Below the pieces are notes generated by a model that was given only the letters and a program-made list of their open reading frames with translations, had not been told where the DNA came from and made no database searches. A stretch of 64,000 nt of DNA from Amphiplicatus metriothermophilus (GTDB lineage Bacteria; Pseudomonadota; Alphaproteobacteria; Caulobacterales; Parvularculaceae): assembly GCF_900199215.1 (NCBI RefSeq), contig NZ_FZQA01000001.1, positions 496,001 to 560,000 on the forward strand, given 5' to 3'. Position 1 is the first letter of the stretch; the number at the start of each line of letters is the position of its first letter. The position numbers were made by a program, and so were the translations under genes. This document shows, piece after piece, positions 39,798 through 48,830 of the stretch.

Positions 39798-40802
39798 ATG
39801 GCCGAACCCAGCCTCGACGTCATCGGCGTCGGCAATGCGATCGTCGACGTCCTGGCGAAGGCCGACGACGCCTTTCTCGCCGCCCATTCGATCCCCAAGG
39901 GCGGGATGATCCTGATCGACGAGGCGCGCGCGAAGGAGATTTACGACGCGATGGCCCCGGGGGTGGAGATCTCCGGCGGCTCGGCGGCGAATTCGATCGC
40001 GTGCCTCGCTTCGCTGGGCGGGCGCGGCGGCTTCATCGGCAAGGTGGCGGACGACGCGCTGGGCGAGATTTTCCGGCACGATTTGCATGCGCTGGGCGTC
40101 GCCTTCGAGACCGCGCCGTTGACGGAAGGGCCCGCCACCGGCCGCTGCCTCATCAATGTCACGCCGGACGCGCAGCGCTCCATGACGACCTTTCTCGGCG
40201 CGGCCGGCCATGTGTCGCCCGACGACGTCGATCCTGCTTTCGTCGAGAGCGCGGCGATCACCTTTTTCGAGGGCTATCTGTTCGAACAGCCGATCGCGCG
40301 GCGGGCCTTCGTGAAAGCCTGCGAGACGGCCAAGGCCGCCGGCCGGCGCGCGGCGCTCACGCTTTCCGATTCGAGCTGCGTCGACCGTCAGCATACGGCT
40401 TTCATCGACTTCATCGGCGCTCATGTCGATATTCTGCTCGCCAACGAACGCGAGGCGGAAACGCTGTTTGAAACGGACGATCTCGAACGCATCGCCGAAC
40501 GGGCCCGCGCGCTCTGCCGGCTGACGGCCGTGACGCGGTCGGAGAAAGGCTCGCTCCTCATTCCGCGCGAGGGCGAGCCCGTGGCGATCGAGGCGATCAG
40601 CCCGGCGCGGCTTGTCGACACGACGGGCGCCGGCGACGCCTACGCCGCGGGGCTGCTCTACGGCCTTGCGCGCGATTTCGATCTCGCGCGCGCCGGCCGA
40701 CTTGGGGCGCTGGCGGCCGCGGAGATCATCAGTCATTTCGGCGCCAGGCCGGAGAAGAGCCTGCGCGCCCTCGCCGTCGAGGCTGGGCTGATAAGGGATT
40801 AG
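39798..40802 (+). CDS. Adenosine kinase (PfkB family)
   Basis: A 334-aa sugar/nucleoside kinase. [13 protein letters not shown] at the N-terminus, [20 protein letters not shown], and the PfkB signature [18 protein letters not shown] with the catalytic Asp. The pattern fits the alphaproteobacterial adenosine kinase group. The final codons and TAG stop (AGG GAT TAG) lie inside the left end of repeat copy E, so the C-terminus seems to have been set by the repeat. Confidence 0.85.
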   Translation: MAEPSLDVIGVGNAIVDVLAKADDAFLAAHSIPKGGMILIDEARAKEIYDAMAPGVEISGGSAANSIACLASLGGRGGFIGKVADDALGEIFRHDLHALGVAFETAPLTEGPATGRCLINVTPDAQRSMTTFLGAAGHVSPDDVDPAFVESAAITFFEGYLFEQPIARRAFVKACETAKAAGRRAALTLSDSSCVDRQHTAFIDFIGAHVDILLANEREAETLFETDDLERIAERARALCRLTAVTRSEKGSLLIPREGEPVAIEAISPARLVDTTGAGDAYAAGLLYGLARDFDLARAGRLGALAAAEIISHFGARPEKSLRALAVEAGLIRD

Positions 40803-40978
40803 GGATTAGGAAGAGGGCCTGTCGTCCCGGGCGCATTGCAGCATCTTCATGATGCAATGCAGACCCGGGATCGCGCGCGACAGGCGCGGAGCCCCGCCGA
40901 ACCCGGTCCCGGATCAGCGGCGCGGCATTTCATGCCGCGCAGCATCCGGGACGACGCATGTACTCAATCCCTAATCAC
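40792..40978 (+). repeat. Dispersed palindromic intergenic repeat, copy E
   Basis: Lies between the convergent kinase and hisE genes and supplies the GATTAG stop codons of both. The core GCATTGCAGCATCTTCATGATG, with GACCCGGGATCGCGCGCG and GCATCCGGGACGACGCATG, is nearly identical to copy F 570 bp away. Confidence 0.9.
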
Positions 40979-41312
40979 TCTTCCGCGCGGCTTTCTCCGC
41001 ATGGCCGGAGACGCCTTCGCGGCGGGCGAGCGCGGCCGCGACCGCTTCGGGCGGAACGCCCGCCGCGGCGAGCAGCGCGAGCAGATGATAGAGCGCGTCG
41101 GCGGCCTCGCCGGCGAGCGCGTCCGCGTCGCCCGAAACGGCGGCGATGACGGTCTCCGTCGCCTCCTCGCCGAATTTCTTCGCGCACCGCTCCGCGCCGC
41201 CGGCGAGCAGGGACGCCGTGTACGACGTTTCCGGATCGGCGCCGCGGCGCGCTTCAATGGTCGCGGCGAGGCGGTCGAGGGCGGATCCCAGCGTGTCGCG
41301 TTCATTCGTCAT
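40971..41312 (-). CDS. hisE: Phosphoribosyl-ATP pyrophosphatase
   Basis: A 113-aa HisE that hydrolyses PR-ATP to PR-AMP in histidine synthesis. The MazG-like helical core has KKFGEEATETVIAA and AGEAADALYHLLALL with the metal-binding acidic residues. It is last in the his cluster. The last residues S-D and the TAG stop come from repeat copy E; repeat copy F separates it from hisF. Confidence 0.93.
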   Translation of the reverse strand: MTNERDTLGSALDRLAATIEARRGADPETSYTASLLAGGAERCAKKFGEEATETVIAAVSGDADALAGEAADALYHLLALLAAAGVPPEAVAAALARREGVSGHAEKAARKSD

Positions 41313-41361
41313 GGGCGGCAGTAAGCGTCAAAAGACAGGCGGCAGCAATGGGGAATGGCGA

Positions 41362-41558
41362 TGAGGGATTGGGGATTAGGAAGAGGGCCTGTCGTCCCGG
41401 GCGCATTGCAGCATCTTCATGATGCAATGCAGACCCGGGATCGCGCGCGGCAGGCGCCGGGCCCCGCCGAACCCGGTCCCGGACCGGCTGCGCGGCATTT
41501 CATGCCGCGCAGCATCCGGGACGACGCATGCGCTTCTAGTCCCTAACCTCCAATCGCT
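41362..41558 (+). repeat. Dispersed palindromic intergenic repeat, copy F
   Basis: Between hisF and hisE, within the same-strand his cluster. The core is almost identical to copy E (CGCATTGCAGCATCTTCATG, ATTTCATGCCGCGCAGCATC). If hisF and hisE are co-transcribed, it would be in the mRNA as two large hairpins. Confidence 0.9.
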
Positions 41559-42313
41559 CACAGCCGCGCCGGCAGGCCCGCGGCGGCGAGCGCGGCCTTG
41601 GCCTCGGCGATGGTGTGATCGCCGAAATGGAAGATCGACGCGGCGAGCACCGCCGAGGCGCCGGCGCGCGCCGCCGCGACGAGATGGTCGAGCGTTCCGG
41701 CCCCGCCGGAGGCGATGACGGGGATCGAAACCGCGCCGGCGACCGCGCGCAGAAGACCGAGGTCATAGCCGGCGCGCGCCCCGTCCGCGTCCATCGAGGT
41801 GAGCAGGATTTCGCCCGCGCCGCGCCGGGCGGCCTCCTGGGCGAACGCCACGGCGTCGATTCCCGTCGGCTTTCGTCCGCCATGGGTGAAAGCCTCCCAC
41901 TTTCCAGGCCCGGTCCGGCGCGCGTCGATGGCGACGACCACGCATTGCGACCCGAACCGTTCGGCGGCCTCGGCGATGAAGGCGGGCTCGGCCAAGGCGG
42001 CGGAATTGACCGCGACCTTGTCGGCGCCGGCGAGCAGGAGATTACGGAAATCCTCGCTCGCGCGCACCCCGCCGCCGACGGTGAGCGGCATGAAGCAGCG
42101 CTCGGCGGTTTCGGCGACCTTGTCGAGCAGAATCCCCCTGCCCTCATGGGTGGCGGAGATGTCGAGAAAGCACAGCTCGTCCGCGCCGGCCGCGTCATAA
42201 GCCACGGCCGCCGCCGCGGGGTCGCCCGCGTCGCGCAGATTGACGAAGTTGACGCCCTTGACGACGCGCCCGTCCTTTACGTCGAGACAGGGAATGACGC
42301 GGATTTTCAGCAT
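41558..42313 (-). CDS. hisF: Imidazole glycerol phosphate synthase subunit HisF
   Basis: A 251-aa cyclase subunit that combines PRFAR with ammonia from His[18 protein letters not shown] at the N-terminus, [24 protein letters not shown] and the catalytic Asp residues are present. It lies 5 bp downstream of the CYTH-CHAD gene. Confidence 0.97.
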   Translation of the reverse strand: MLKIRVIPCLDVKDGRVVKGVNFVNLRDAGDPAAAAVAYDAAGADELCFLDISATHEGRGILLDKVAETAERCFMPLTVGGGVRASEDFRNLLLAGADKVAVNSAALAEPAFIAEAAERFGSQCVVVAIDARRTGPGKWEAFTHGGRKPTGIDAVAFAQEAARRGAGEILLTSMDADGARAGYDLGLLRAVAGAVSIPVIASGGAGTLDHLVAAARAGASAVLAASIFHFGDHTIAEAKAALAAAGLPARL

Positions 42314-42318
42314 ACGGC

Positions 42319-43902
42319 CTATTTTCCGTCGCGCCAGAAGGGATCGAGATCGAGGAACGCGCGCCAGCGCGCGCCGGCCTCGCCTGCTTTGACTTCGGCC
42401 TCGCGCGCCCGATAGCCGGTCACGAAGCCGGCCGCGCGCGCGGCGTCCTTCCCCTGCCCCATCGCAGCCTCGCCGGCAAGCCGCTGGGCGACCGCCGCGT
42501 CGTTGAGGGCGCCGAAAGCGTCCTGCAGTTTCGACAGCGCGGCGAGATAGGCCTTGCGCGCCTTGCGCGGATAAAGCGAGCGGAAGGTCTGCGCGGCGTA
42601 GCGCAGCTTCTTGAGCTCGATACGCAGGCGGTGGCGGTCTTCCGGGCTCGCCTTTTCGATATCGGGGGCGAAGACGCGCGCCGCTTCGAGGCGCGCATCG
42701 AGGGCGGCCGCGGCGAAGGCGGCGACCGGCGCGTCGAGCGCGCCGTTCTTCGCTCCATTCTTCCCGTCCCGGGCCCAGGGCCGGGCCCAGCCCGCCTCCA
42801 TCAGATCGAGCGCGAACAGGCTGAAATCGCGCGCGGCCACGGCCTCGACGGCCTCGGCCCAGGCCTGCGCGCGCAGAGCTTCGGCGCGGGCTTTCAAGGC
42901 GACGAAGCCGGGATCGTCCGCCTTCTCGGCGAAGAGCGGCGCGAGGGTTTCTTCCAGAAAAACGTCCCAGTCGCGCGCGGGCGCGAGCGCCTTCGCCAGA
43001 TCGCGCGCCCGCCGGGCGAGGTCGCGGGTCTCGTTGCCGGCCGTCGCCTTGCGGAAGAGCCGCTCGACCGCGCGCAGCCGGCGCAAGGCGACGCGCATCT
43101 GATGGACTCCCTCCGGCGCGCGATGGTCGAGCACCGCCGGCACGCAGTCGACGATCCGCCGCGCCGCATGGACGAGCGCGGCGGCGAAGGCGTCTGCGGC
43201 GGTTCCTTCCGCATCCAGAACGAGCGCCGGGTCGGGCGCGATCGGCGTGAAAGGCCGGGCGAGCCGGCGCGCCCGGGCGGCTTTCGATTCGATCGACAGG
43301 CGCCAGGGCCCGGCGCCGTCCTTCGCCGCATCCTTGAGAAAACGCCGGGCGAAGGCGAACAGCGCGTCGCCCTCACCGGCCGCAAGCTCGAACTCGGCCT
43401 CGGCGATGGGCGCGGCGCCGACCGGCGCGCCGTCCCGCCAGCCCTCGGCGCGGCCGAGATCGATCGCGACCTCGATGCGCGCCCCGCCCTGCTCGATCGT
43501 GCAGGTCCAGCGGTCCGTAACCGTTCTGGCGACGGGAATGAGCGCGCCGCGCACGGGCTCGATCAGCGCAGCGAAATCAGGGTCGCGCACGGGAGCGGGA
43601 AAGACGGCGCCGGGCGCGAGGGCCGTCTCTTCCTCCGCGCGCTCGATCCGGCCGGCCTCGTCGCGCTTGACGGTCTGCACGCGCGCGCCGGTCTTTTCGC
43701 GAAGCCGCAGCGCCACGCCGGCCTTCTCAAGCGCGCCGTCCGGCGCGTCGTAATAGGTGGAGACGAGCCGCGCCCAGCCCTCCGCGCCACTCACGCTTGC
43801 GCCGTTCGCAGCCTTTTTGAGCGCGCGCCCGCCGACAAGCGCGGCGACGGTCTCGGGCGCGCCCGTCAGTTTTATCTCAAGCTCGACCCCAGCGCGCGCC
43901 AT
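42319..43902 (-). CDS. CYTH-CHAD domain protein (probable inorganic triphosphatase)
   Basis: A 527-aa protein with an N-terminal CYTH triphosphate-tunnel domain (ExExK motif VELEIKL, then [11 protein letters not shown] and ALRLREK) and a C-terminal CHAD helical domain from about residue 235 ([35 protein letters not shown]). CYTH enzymes hydrolyse tripolyphosphate and CHAD binds polyphosphate. It sits between hisA and hisF with 60- and 5-bp gaps. ATG 43902 was chosen; TTG 43926 would add eight residues. Confidence 0.9.
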   Translation of the reverse strand: MARAGVELEIKLTGAPETVAALVGGRALKKAANGASVSGAEGWARLVSTYYDAPDGALEKAGVALRLREKTGARVQTVKRDEAGRIERAEEETALAPGAVFPAPVRDPDFAALIEPVRGALIPVARTVTDRWTCTIEQGGARIEVAIDLGRAEGWRDGAPVGAAPIAEAEFELAAGEGDALFAFARRFLKDAAKDGAGPWRLSIESKAARARRLARPFTPIAPDPALVLDAEGTAADAFAAALVHAARRIVDCVPAVLDHRAPEGVHQMRVALRRLRAVERLFRKATAGNETRDLARRARDLAKALAPARDWDVFLEETLAPLFAEKADDPGFVALKARAEALRAQAWAEAVEAVAARDFSLFALDLMEAGWARPWARDGKNGAKNGALDAPVAAFAAAALDARLEAARVFAPDIEKASPEDRHRLRIELKKLRYAAQTFRSLYPRKARKAYLAALSKLQDAFGALNDAAVAQRLAGEAAMGQGKDAARAAGFVTGYRAREAEVKAGEAGARWRAFLDLDPFWRDGK

Positions 43903-43962
43903 GGCGGCGGCGACCCCGTTACTCAACTGCGCCTTGAAGCATAGCCGGCGCGGCCCCGCCCG

Positions 43963-44718
43963 TCATGGGCGCATCGGGTGCGCCGCCTCGCCCGCCGCCG
44001 CCAGCGCTTCGGCGGGGTCGAGGCGACCGTCATAAAGGGCCCGGCCGATGACGACCCCTTCAATATTGGGATGGGCGCCGGCGAGGCGGCGGATGTCCTC
44101 GGGTCCGGCGACTCCGCCCGATGCGATGACAGGGATCGACAGCGCCGCGGCCAGGGCGGCCGTCGCCTCGACATTGACGCCGGCGAGCGCCCCGTCCCGG
44201 CCGATGTCAGTGTAGATGATCGCCGCGACGCCGGCGTCCTCGAAGCGCCGGGCGATCTCGATCGCAGTATGGCCGGTATGGCCGGCCCAGCCGTCGGTCT
44301 TCACCAGGCCGTCGCAGGCGTCGACGCCCACGGCGATGCGGCCCGGAAAGGCCCGGCATGCGGCCTTGACGAAGGCGGGGTCGCGCACCGCCGCAGTGCC
44401 GAGTATGACGCGGTCGAGCCCGCGCGAAAGCCAGTCCTCGACCGCGTCCATGCTCCGCACCCCGCCGCCGAGCTGGGCGCGCGCCGCGGTCGCGGCGAGA
44501 ATCGCCGCGACCGCGGCGGCGTTCTCGGACCGGCCGGCGAAGGCCCCGTCGAGATCGACGATATGAAGGCGCTCGAACCCCGCTTCGGCGAAGGCGCGCG
44601 CCTGGGCCGCGGGGTCGTCGTTATAGACGGTCGCCTTGTCCATCTCGCCGCGCAGCAGGCGCACGCAGCGCCCGCCCTTGAGGTCGATGGCCGGATAGAG
44701 GGCGAGGGGTCGGGTCAT
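43963..44718 (-). CDS. hisA: ProFAR isomerase HisA
   Basis: A 251-aa TIM-barrel isomerase of histidine synthesis. [17 protein letters not shown] (catalytic Asp), [26 protein letters not shown] and [12 protein letters not shown] are diagnostic. ATG 44718 overlaps the hisH stop as ATGA; ATG 44727 is an alternative. Confidence 0.97.
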   Translation of the reverse strand: MTRPLALYPAIDLKGGRCVRLLRGEMDKATVYNDDPAAQARAFAEAGFERLHIVDLDGAFAGRSENAAAVAAILAATAARAQLGGGVRSMDAVEDWLSRGLDRVILGTAAVRDPAFVKAACRAFPGRIAVGVDACDGLVKTDGWAGHTGHTAIEIARRFEDAGVAAIIYTDIGRDGALAGVNVEATAALAAALSIPVIASGGVAGPEDIRRLAGAHPNIEGVVIGRALYDGRLDPAEALAAAGEAAHPMRP

Positions 44719-45365
44719 GGCCGCCATGCGAGAAAATCGGCGAGCAGGGCGAGGCCCGCCGCCTGGCTCTTTTCCGGGTGGAACTGCACGCCGAGCAGGT
44801 TGTCGCGCCCGACGATCGCCGCGATGCGCCCGCCATACTCCGTAACGCCAAGCATATGGGCGTCATTTTCGCAGGCGAAATGATAGGAATGGACGAAGTA
44901 GAAGTCCTGCGGGCGGTGGTCGAGGCTCTTCAGAGCCGGATGGGGCGCGCGGGCGCGCACCGTGTTCCAGCCCATATGGGGCACCCGGCAGGCGGGATCG
45001 TCAGGCTCCAGGCGGCGCACGACGCCCGGGATCCAGCCGAGCCCCCCGCGCGCGCCGAACTCGAGGCCCTTCTCAGCCAGAAGCTGCATCCCGACGCACA
45101 CGCCCAGAAAGGGTCGTTTCTCGGCCAAAACGGCGTGTTCGAGGGCGGGAATCATGCCGTCGATGGCGCAAAGCCCGTCCATGCAGGCCGCGAAGGCCCC
45201 GACCCCGGGCAACACGACGCGGCCCGCCTCGGCGACGGCCTCGGGGTCAGCCGTGACGAGAATGCGCGCGGCGCGTCCGCTTTCGCGCGCCGCGCGCTGA
45301 AGCGATTTCTCGACCGAGCGCAGATTGCCCGAGCCGTAATCGACGACGGCGACGGTTTCAGTCAT
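44715..45365 (-). CDS. hisH: Imidazole glycerol phosphate synthase glutaminase subunit HisH
   Basis: A 216-aa class I glutaminase that supplies ammonia to His[15 protein letters not shown], the nucleophile Cys in GVCVGMQLL, and the His/Glu pair in GVQFHPEKS are intact. ATG 45365 gives the standard [13 protein letters not shown] start. Confidence 0.97.
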   Translation of the reverse strand: MTETVAVVDYGSGNLRSVEKSLQRAARESGRAARILVTADPEAVAEAGRVVLPGVGAFAACMDGLCAIDGMIPALEHAVLAEKRPFLGVCVGMQLLAEKGLEFGARGGLGWIPGVVRRLEPDDPACRVPHMGWNTVRARAPHPALKSLDHRPQDFYFVHSYHFACENDAHMLGVTEYGGRIAAIVGRDNLLGVQFHPEKSQAAGLALLADFLAWRP

Positions 45366-45447
45366 GGCTCGCGCTTTTAAGGCCGGGCGGCGCAAAAAGA
45401 AACGGCGCCCGCAGGCGCCGCTTCAACTGCATCTCGGCGGCGGACCT

Positions 45448-45720
45448 TCAGACGTCCGCGTCGGGAAAGCAGGCCGCGATAGCTTCCTTGGTCGCGGCGT
45501 CGGCGGCGTCGAGATCCTCAGGCGTTTCGATCGCCGAGATCGCCGCGGCGAGCGCCGGATCGTTCGCCGCGGCCTCGCCCAGACACGGGCAGCCGGACGA
45601 GTCTCCGCCATGCTCGGCGACATAGGCCTCGCATTGCGCGGCGATTTCATTAGCGAAGGCCGGCGCGACGCCGGCTGCGGCGAAGGCCGTCGCGGCGACG
45701 GCGGCGAAAGTTCTCGTCAT
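45448..45720 (-). CDS. Small secreted cysteine-containing protein, paralogue 1
   Basis: A 90-aa protein with a signal peptide (cleavage near APAFA-NE) and a mature part with four Cys: QCEAYVAEHGGDSSGCPCLG and a C-terminal AACFPD. The pattern C-x14-C-x-C-L...C is shared with the next gene upstream, so they are paralogues. I do not recognise the family. Located between hisH and paralogue 2, same strand. Confidence 0.65.
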   Translation of the reverse strand: MTRTFAAVAATAFAAAGVAPAFANEIAAQCEAYVAEHGGDSSGCPCLGEAAANDPALAAAISAIETPEDLDAADAATKEAIAACFPDADV

Positions 45721-45762
45721 GTCAGACGCTCCCTCGATGTTTCCGTTTTCTAATCGAAACGA

Positions 45763-46044
45763 TCAGCGCGTGCAGGCGTCCATGACCGTCTTCGCGGCGG
45801 CGGAGGCCGCTTCGTAACGCGCGGCCGGATCGTCGATCTCGCCGAGCGCGGTCAGCTCGTCGATCAGCGCCTGATCGCCCTCGACCTTCTCCTCGAGGCA
45901 TGCGCAGCCCGACGTATCGCGGCCGTCGGCCGCGAGCCGCTCGACGCAGGCGTCGGCGAGCTCGCCCGCCGAGGCGGTTCCGATCAGAAAAACGCCGGCG
46001 GCGGCGCCGGCCGCGAGGCGGGCGGCTGATGTCGTCCATTTCAT
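45763..46044 (-). CDS. Small secreted cysteine-containing protein, paralogue 2
   Basis: A 93-aa protein with a signal peptide ending GTASA-GE, then ACVERLAADGRDTSGCACLE and a C-terminal MDACTR. The same four-Cys pattern as paralogue 1. ATG 46044 is the likely start. The two genes are 42 bp apart and probably co-transcribed. Periplasmic or secreted; function unknown. Confidence 0.65.
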   Translation of the reverse strand: MKWTTSAARLAAGAAAGVFLIGTASAGELADACVERLAADGRDTSGCACLEEKVEGDQALIDELTALGEIDDPAARYEAASAAAKTVMDACTR

Positions 46045-46139
46045 GAGGCAGTCCCCTTTGCTCTGCAGCGATTCACTCAGGGCCCCCGCGCGCGGGCCCG
46101 GCACGCAACAGACGCGGCGCTCCCAACCCCCGCGCGCGA

Positions 46140-46168
46140 GTTGACGCGAGGCCGCGACGCGCGTCAAC
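46140..46168. promoter_or_regulatory. Perfect 9-bp inverted repeat upstream of the secreted pair
   Basis: GTTGACGCG-N11-CGCGTCAAC in the 268-bp gap between the divergent secreted-protein genes and the small membrane gene. Arm length and position suit an operator, but no regulator is known. Confidence 0.35.
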
Positions 46169-46312
46169 GGGCGATGACACAAGGGGCGGGCGAGGCGGAA
46201 CGGCGCGCGGCCGCGCGGCATCACATTCCGCGGCGGCGGGCCGGGAGCGTTTGCTCGCCGCGCCCGGGGGGCGTAACATCCTGCGTCAGAACGCCGCAAG
46301 GAGGCGCGTCAC

Positions 46313-46534
46313 ATGGCTTCCGTCCTGCACCATCTGATCGAGGACGACGATCCCGACAACCACGCCTGCCTGCATGTCAGCGCGGACGAAACGGCGAACC
46401 GCGAGCCGGCCGACCTGACGGCCGAGCAGGTCCGCCAGGGACATACGGGCGATCATCTGCGCTACATTCTCGCGGCCTCGCTCGCCGGCGGCGCGGCGGC
46501 GGTTTTCGCCGTATACGGACTGATTGCGGGATAG
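46313..46534 (+). CDS. Small single-pass membrane protein
   Basis: A 73-aa protein: an acidic, His-rich N-terminus (HHLIEDDDPDNHACLH), then a single C-terminal helix (YILAASLAGGAAAVFAVYGL). An AAGGAGGCG ribosome site precedes ATG 46313. No family recognised. Convergent with hisB, 5 bp away. Confidence 0.5.
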   Translation: MASVLHHLIEDDDPDNHACLHVSADETANREPADLTAEQVRQGHTGDHLRYILAASLAGGAAAVFAVYGLIAG

Positions 46535-46539
46535 CGCGG

Positions 46540-47133
46540 TCAGCCGCCCAGCACGCCTTTGGTCGACGGCGGGGCGTTCTCCGCTCGCGGATCGATCTCC
46601 ATGGCGTCCCGCAGCGCGCGCGCCGTCGCCTTGAAGCACGACTCGACGATGTGATGAGTGTTCTCTCCGTAGAGGTTCTCCACATGCAGCGTCAGTCCGG
46701 CGTTCATGGCGAGGGCGTGGAACCACTCCTTGAACAGCTCGGTGTCCATCTCGCCGATCTTGGGGCGGGAAAGGGCGACCTTCCAGACGAGGTAGGGCCG
46801 TTTCGACACGTCCGCGGCCGCGCGCGAGAGCGTTTCGTCCATGGGGATGTAGGCGGCGCCGAAACGGCGGATGCCGACGCAGTCGCCGAGCGCTTTGGCC
46901 AGCGCTTGGCCGATCACGATGCCCGTATCCTCGACCGTGTGGTGCATGTCCACATGCAGATCGCCCTCGGCGCGCACCTTGAGATCGAGGCTCGCATGTT
47001 TGGCGAAGGCCGCGAGCATGTGATCGAAAAAGCCGATGCCGGTCTCGATGTCGTACTCGCCGGTCCCGTCGATCTCAAGGGCGACGAAGATTTCGGTCTC
47101 GCGGGTTTTGCGTTCGATGGTGGCGGCGCGCAT
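46540..47133 (-). CDS. hisB: Imidazoleglycerol-phosphate dehydratase
   Basis: A 197-aa monofunctional His[39 protein letters not shown] (metal-binding His) and [18 protein letters not shown] are family landmarks. It is the first his gene in the cluster by transcription order, about 1.2 kb from hisH. Confidence 0.97.
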   Translation of the reverse strand: MRAATIERKTRETEIFVALEIDGTGEYDIETGIGFFDHMLAAFAKHASLDLKVRAEGDLHVDMHHTVEDTGIVIGQALAKALGDCVGIRRFGAAYIPMDETLSRAAADVSKRPYLVWKVALSRPKIGEMDTELFKEWFHALAMNAGLTLHVENLYGENTHHIVESCFKATARALRDAMEIDPRAENAPPSTKGVLGG

Positions 47134-47281
47134 CGCTTCGTCTTCCGTTTCGGCCGCGGCCCCGGCGCCGGCCGCGGGGCGAGCCTAGCGCGCTTTTCCG
47201 CATCTGCGAACCGCTTTTCGGGAGGCTCTTGACCCGCCGCGACGGCGCGTTACCTCTGCCGTCGCCTGAGAGGAGGCCGCC

Positions 47282-47956
47282 ATGCCCCGTTTCGCCGCCG
47301 GCGTCATTCGTTTCCAGAACGAGGTCTATCCGCAGAAGAAAGAGTTGTTCGAACGGCTCAGCAAGGGCCAGTCGCCCGAGGCGCTGTTCATCACCTGCTC
47401 GGACGCGCGCGTCGAGACGGCGATGATCACCCAGACCGATCCGGGCGAGCTCTTCATCTGCCGCAACGCCGGCAACATCGTGCCGCCGCATACGAGCCAC
47501 ACCGGCGCGATGACCGCCTCGATCGAGTTCGCCGTCGCCGCGCTCAAAGTGCCGCATGTGGTGATCTGCGGCCATACCGAATGCGGCGCGATGCGCGGGG
47601 CGCTCAATCCGCAAGGGCTCGACGCCCTGCCGCATGTGCGCGAATGGCTGCTTTACGCGCGCGCCGCGGTGGAGGTCGTCGACACGCTCGCGCCGGAGGC
47701 CGACGAGGACGCGCGCATGCGGATGCTCCTCGAGCAGAACGTGATCTTGCAGCTGCGACACCTCAAGACCCATCCGAGCGTCGCGGCGCGCCTCGCCAAG
47801 GGGGACCTCGCGCTGCACGGCTGGGTCTACGACATCAGGACCGGCGCGGTCAGCGCCTATGACGAGGCGCAGGGCCGGTTCGCGCCGGTGGAGCAGCGTT
47901 ACGCCGAGGCGCTGGAGCAGTTCGCCGGCGCCGGCGGCTGCGCGCACGGGTCCTGA
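47282..47956 (+). CDS. Beta-class carbonic anhydrase
   Basis: A 224-aa enzyme interconverting CO2 and bicarbonate. Zinc ligands are the Cys in [10 protein letters not shown] and the His and Cys in [10 protein letters not shown]; the Asp-Arg dyad is in [16 protein letters not shown] is also typical. No signal peptide, so cytoplasmic. Stands alone upstream of hslV. Confidence 0.95.
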   Translation: MPRFAAGVIRFQNEVYPQKKELFERLSKGQSPEALFITCSDARVETAMITQTDPGELFICRNAGNIVPPHTSHTGAMTASIEFAVAALKVPHVVICGHTECGAMRGALNPQGLDALPHVREWLLYARAAVEVVDTLAPEADEDARMRMLLEQNVILQLRHLKTHPSVAARLAKGDLALHGWVYDIRTGAVSAYDEAQGRFAPVEQRYAEALEQFAGAGGCAHGS

Positions 47957-48009
47957 AAGAGGCGAGGGGGGCGCTTGACGGGGCGGTCCGCGCGGCGCAT
48001 CTGACGGCC

Positions 48010-48576
48010 ATGCGCGATATCGCTCCTGACGAAGGGCCGCGCCTGCGCGCGACCACGATCCTGTCCGTGCGCCGCGACGGCGTCGTCGCCATCGGCGGGG
48101 ACGGGCAGGTGAGCCTCGGTCAGACCGTGGTCAAGGGCGACGCGCGCAAGGTCCGCCGGCTCGCGGACGGGCGCGTGATCGCCGGCTTCGCGGGCGGCGC
48201 GGCCGACGCCTTCACCCTGCTCGAGCGCCTCGAAGGCAAGCTCGAACGCCATCCGGGCCAGCTCATGCGCGCCGCCGTCGAGCTCGCCAGGGATTGGCGT
48301 ACGGATCGTTATCTGCGCCGGCTCGAAGCCATGCTGATCGTCGCCGACGCCGACACGACGCTGATCCTGTCGGGGGCGGGCGACGTGATCGAGCCCGAGC
48401 ACGGCGTCGCCGCGGTCGGCTCCGGCGCCGATTTCGCCCGCGCTGCGGCCCGCGCGCTCTATGAAGAGACCGCGCTCTCCGCCGAGGAGATCGTGAGGAA
48501 AGCGATGAGAATCGCCGCCGCGATCTGCGTCTACACGAACGATGCGTTAACCCTAGAGACGATCAGGCGGGAATAA
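48010..48576 (+). CDS. hslV: ATP-dependent protease proteolytic subunit HslV
   Basis: A 188-aa N-terminal-threonine peptidase. The catalytic Thr lies in the [10 protein letters not shown] segment after a propeptide of about 14 residues; [20 protein letters not shown] and [17 protein letters not shown] are diagnostic. Its ATPase partner hslU normally follows directly but here lies 5.4 kb downstream. Confidence 0.95.
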   Translation: MRDIAPDEGPRLRATTILSVRRDGVVAIGGDGQVSLGQTVVKGDARKVRRLADGRVIAGFAGGAADAFTLLERLEGKLERHPGQLMRAAVELARDWRTDRYLRRLEAMLIVADADTTLILSGAGDVIEPEHGVAAVGSGADFARAAARALYEETALSAEEIVRKAMRIAAAICVYTNDALTLETIRRE

Positions 48577-48664
48577 CTTCGCGTGCGGGCGGAGAGCGAC
48601 GGCCGGTTTCGCGAAAACCGGCGCGACCGTTAAAGACGCTGCGCCGTCTGGCGGTTCCGTTCCG

Positions 48665-48689
48665 TTAAGAATTGCAAGCGATTTCTTAA
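48665..48689. promoter_or_regulatory. Inverted repeat TTAAGAA-N11-TTCTTAA upstream of the Tad-like genes
   Basis: A perfect 7-bp dyad in the 254-bp gap between hslV and the first TadG-like gene, 142 bp before its start. It stands out for its A/T content. Possible operator; no regulator known. Confidence 0.35.
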
Positions 48690-48830
48690 GCCTTCCGCAA
48701 CAGGGCGCGCGCGATGATGCGCCCTGATGAACAGGCGCGGGGCGCCTCGCATGTCAGGTTTCCGTCGTCGTCCTTGCAGAAGCGTCGAGCCTCGCCGATT
48801 GCGGCGACGCGCGGATTTGGGAGTTGGCGT

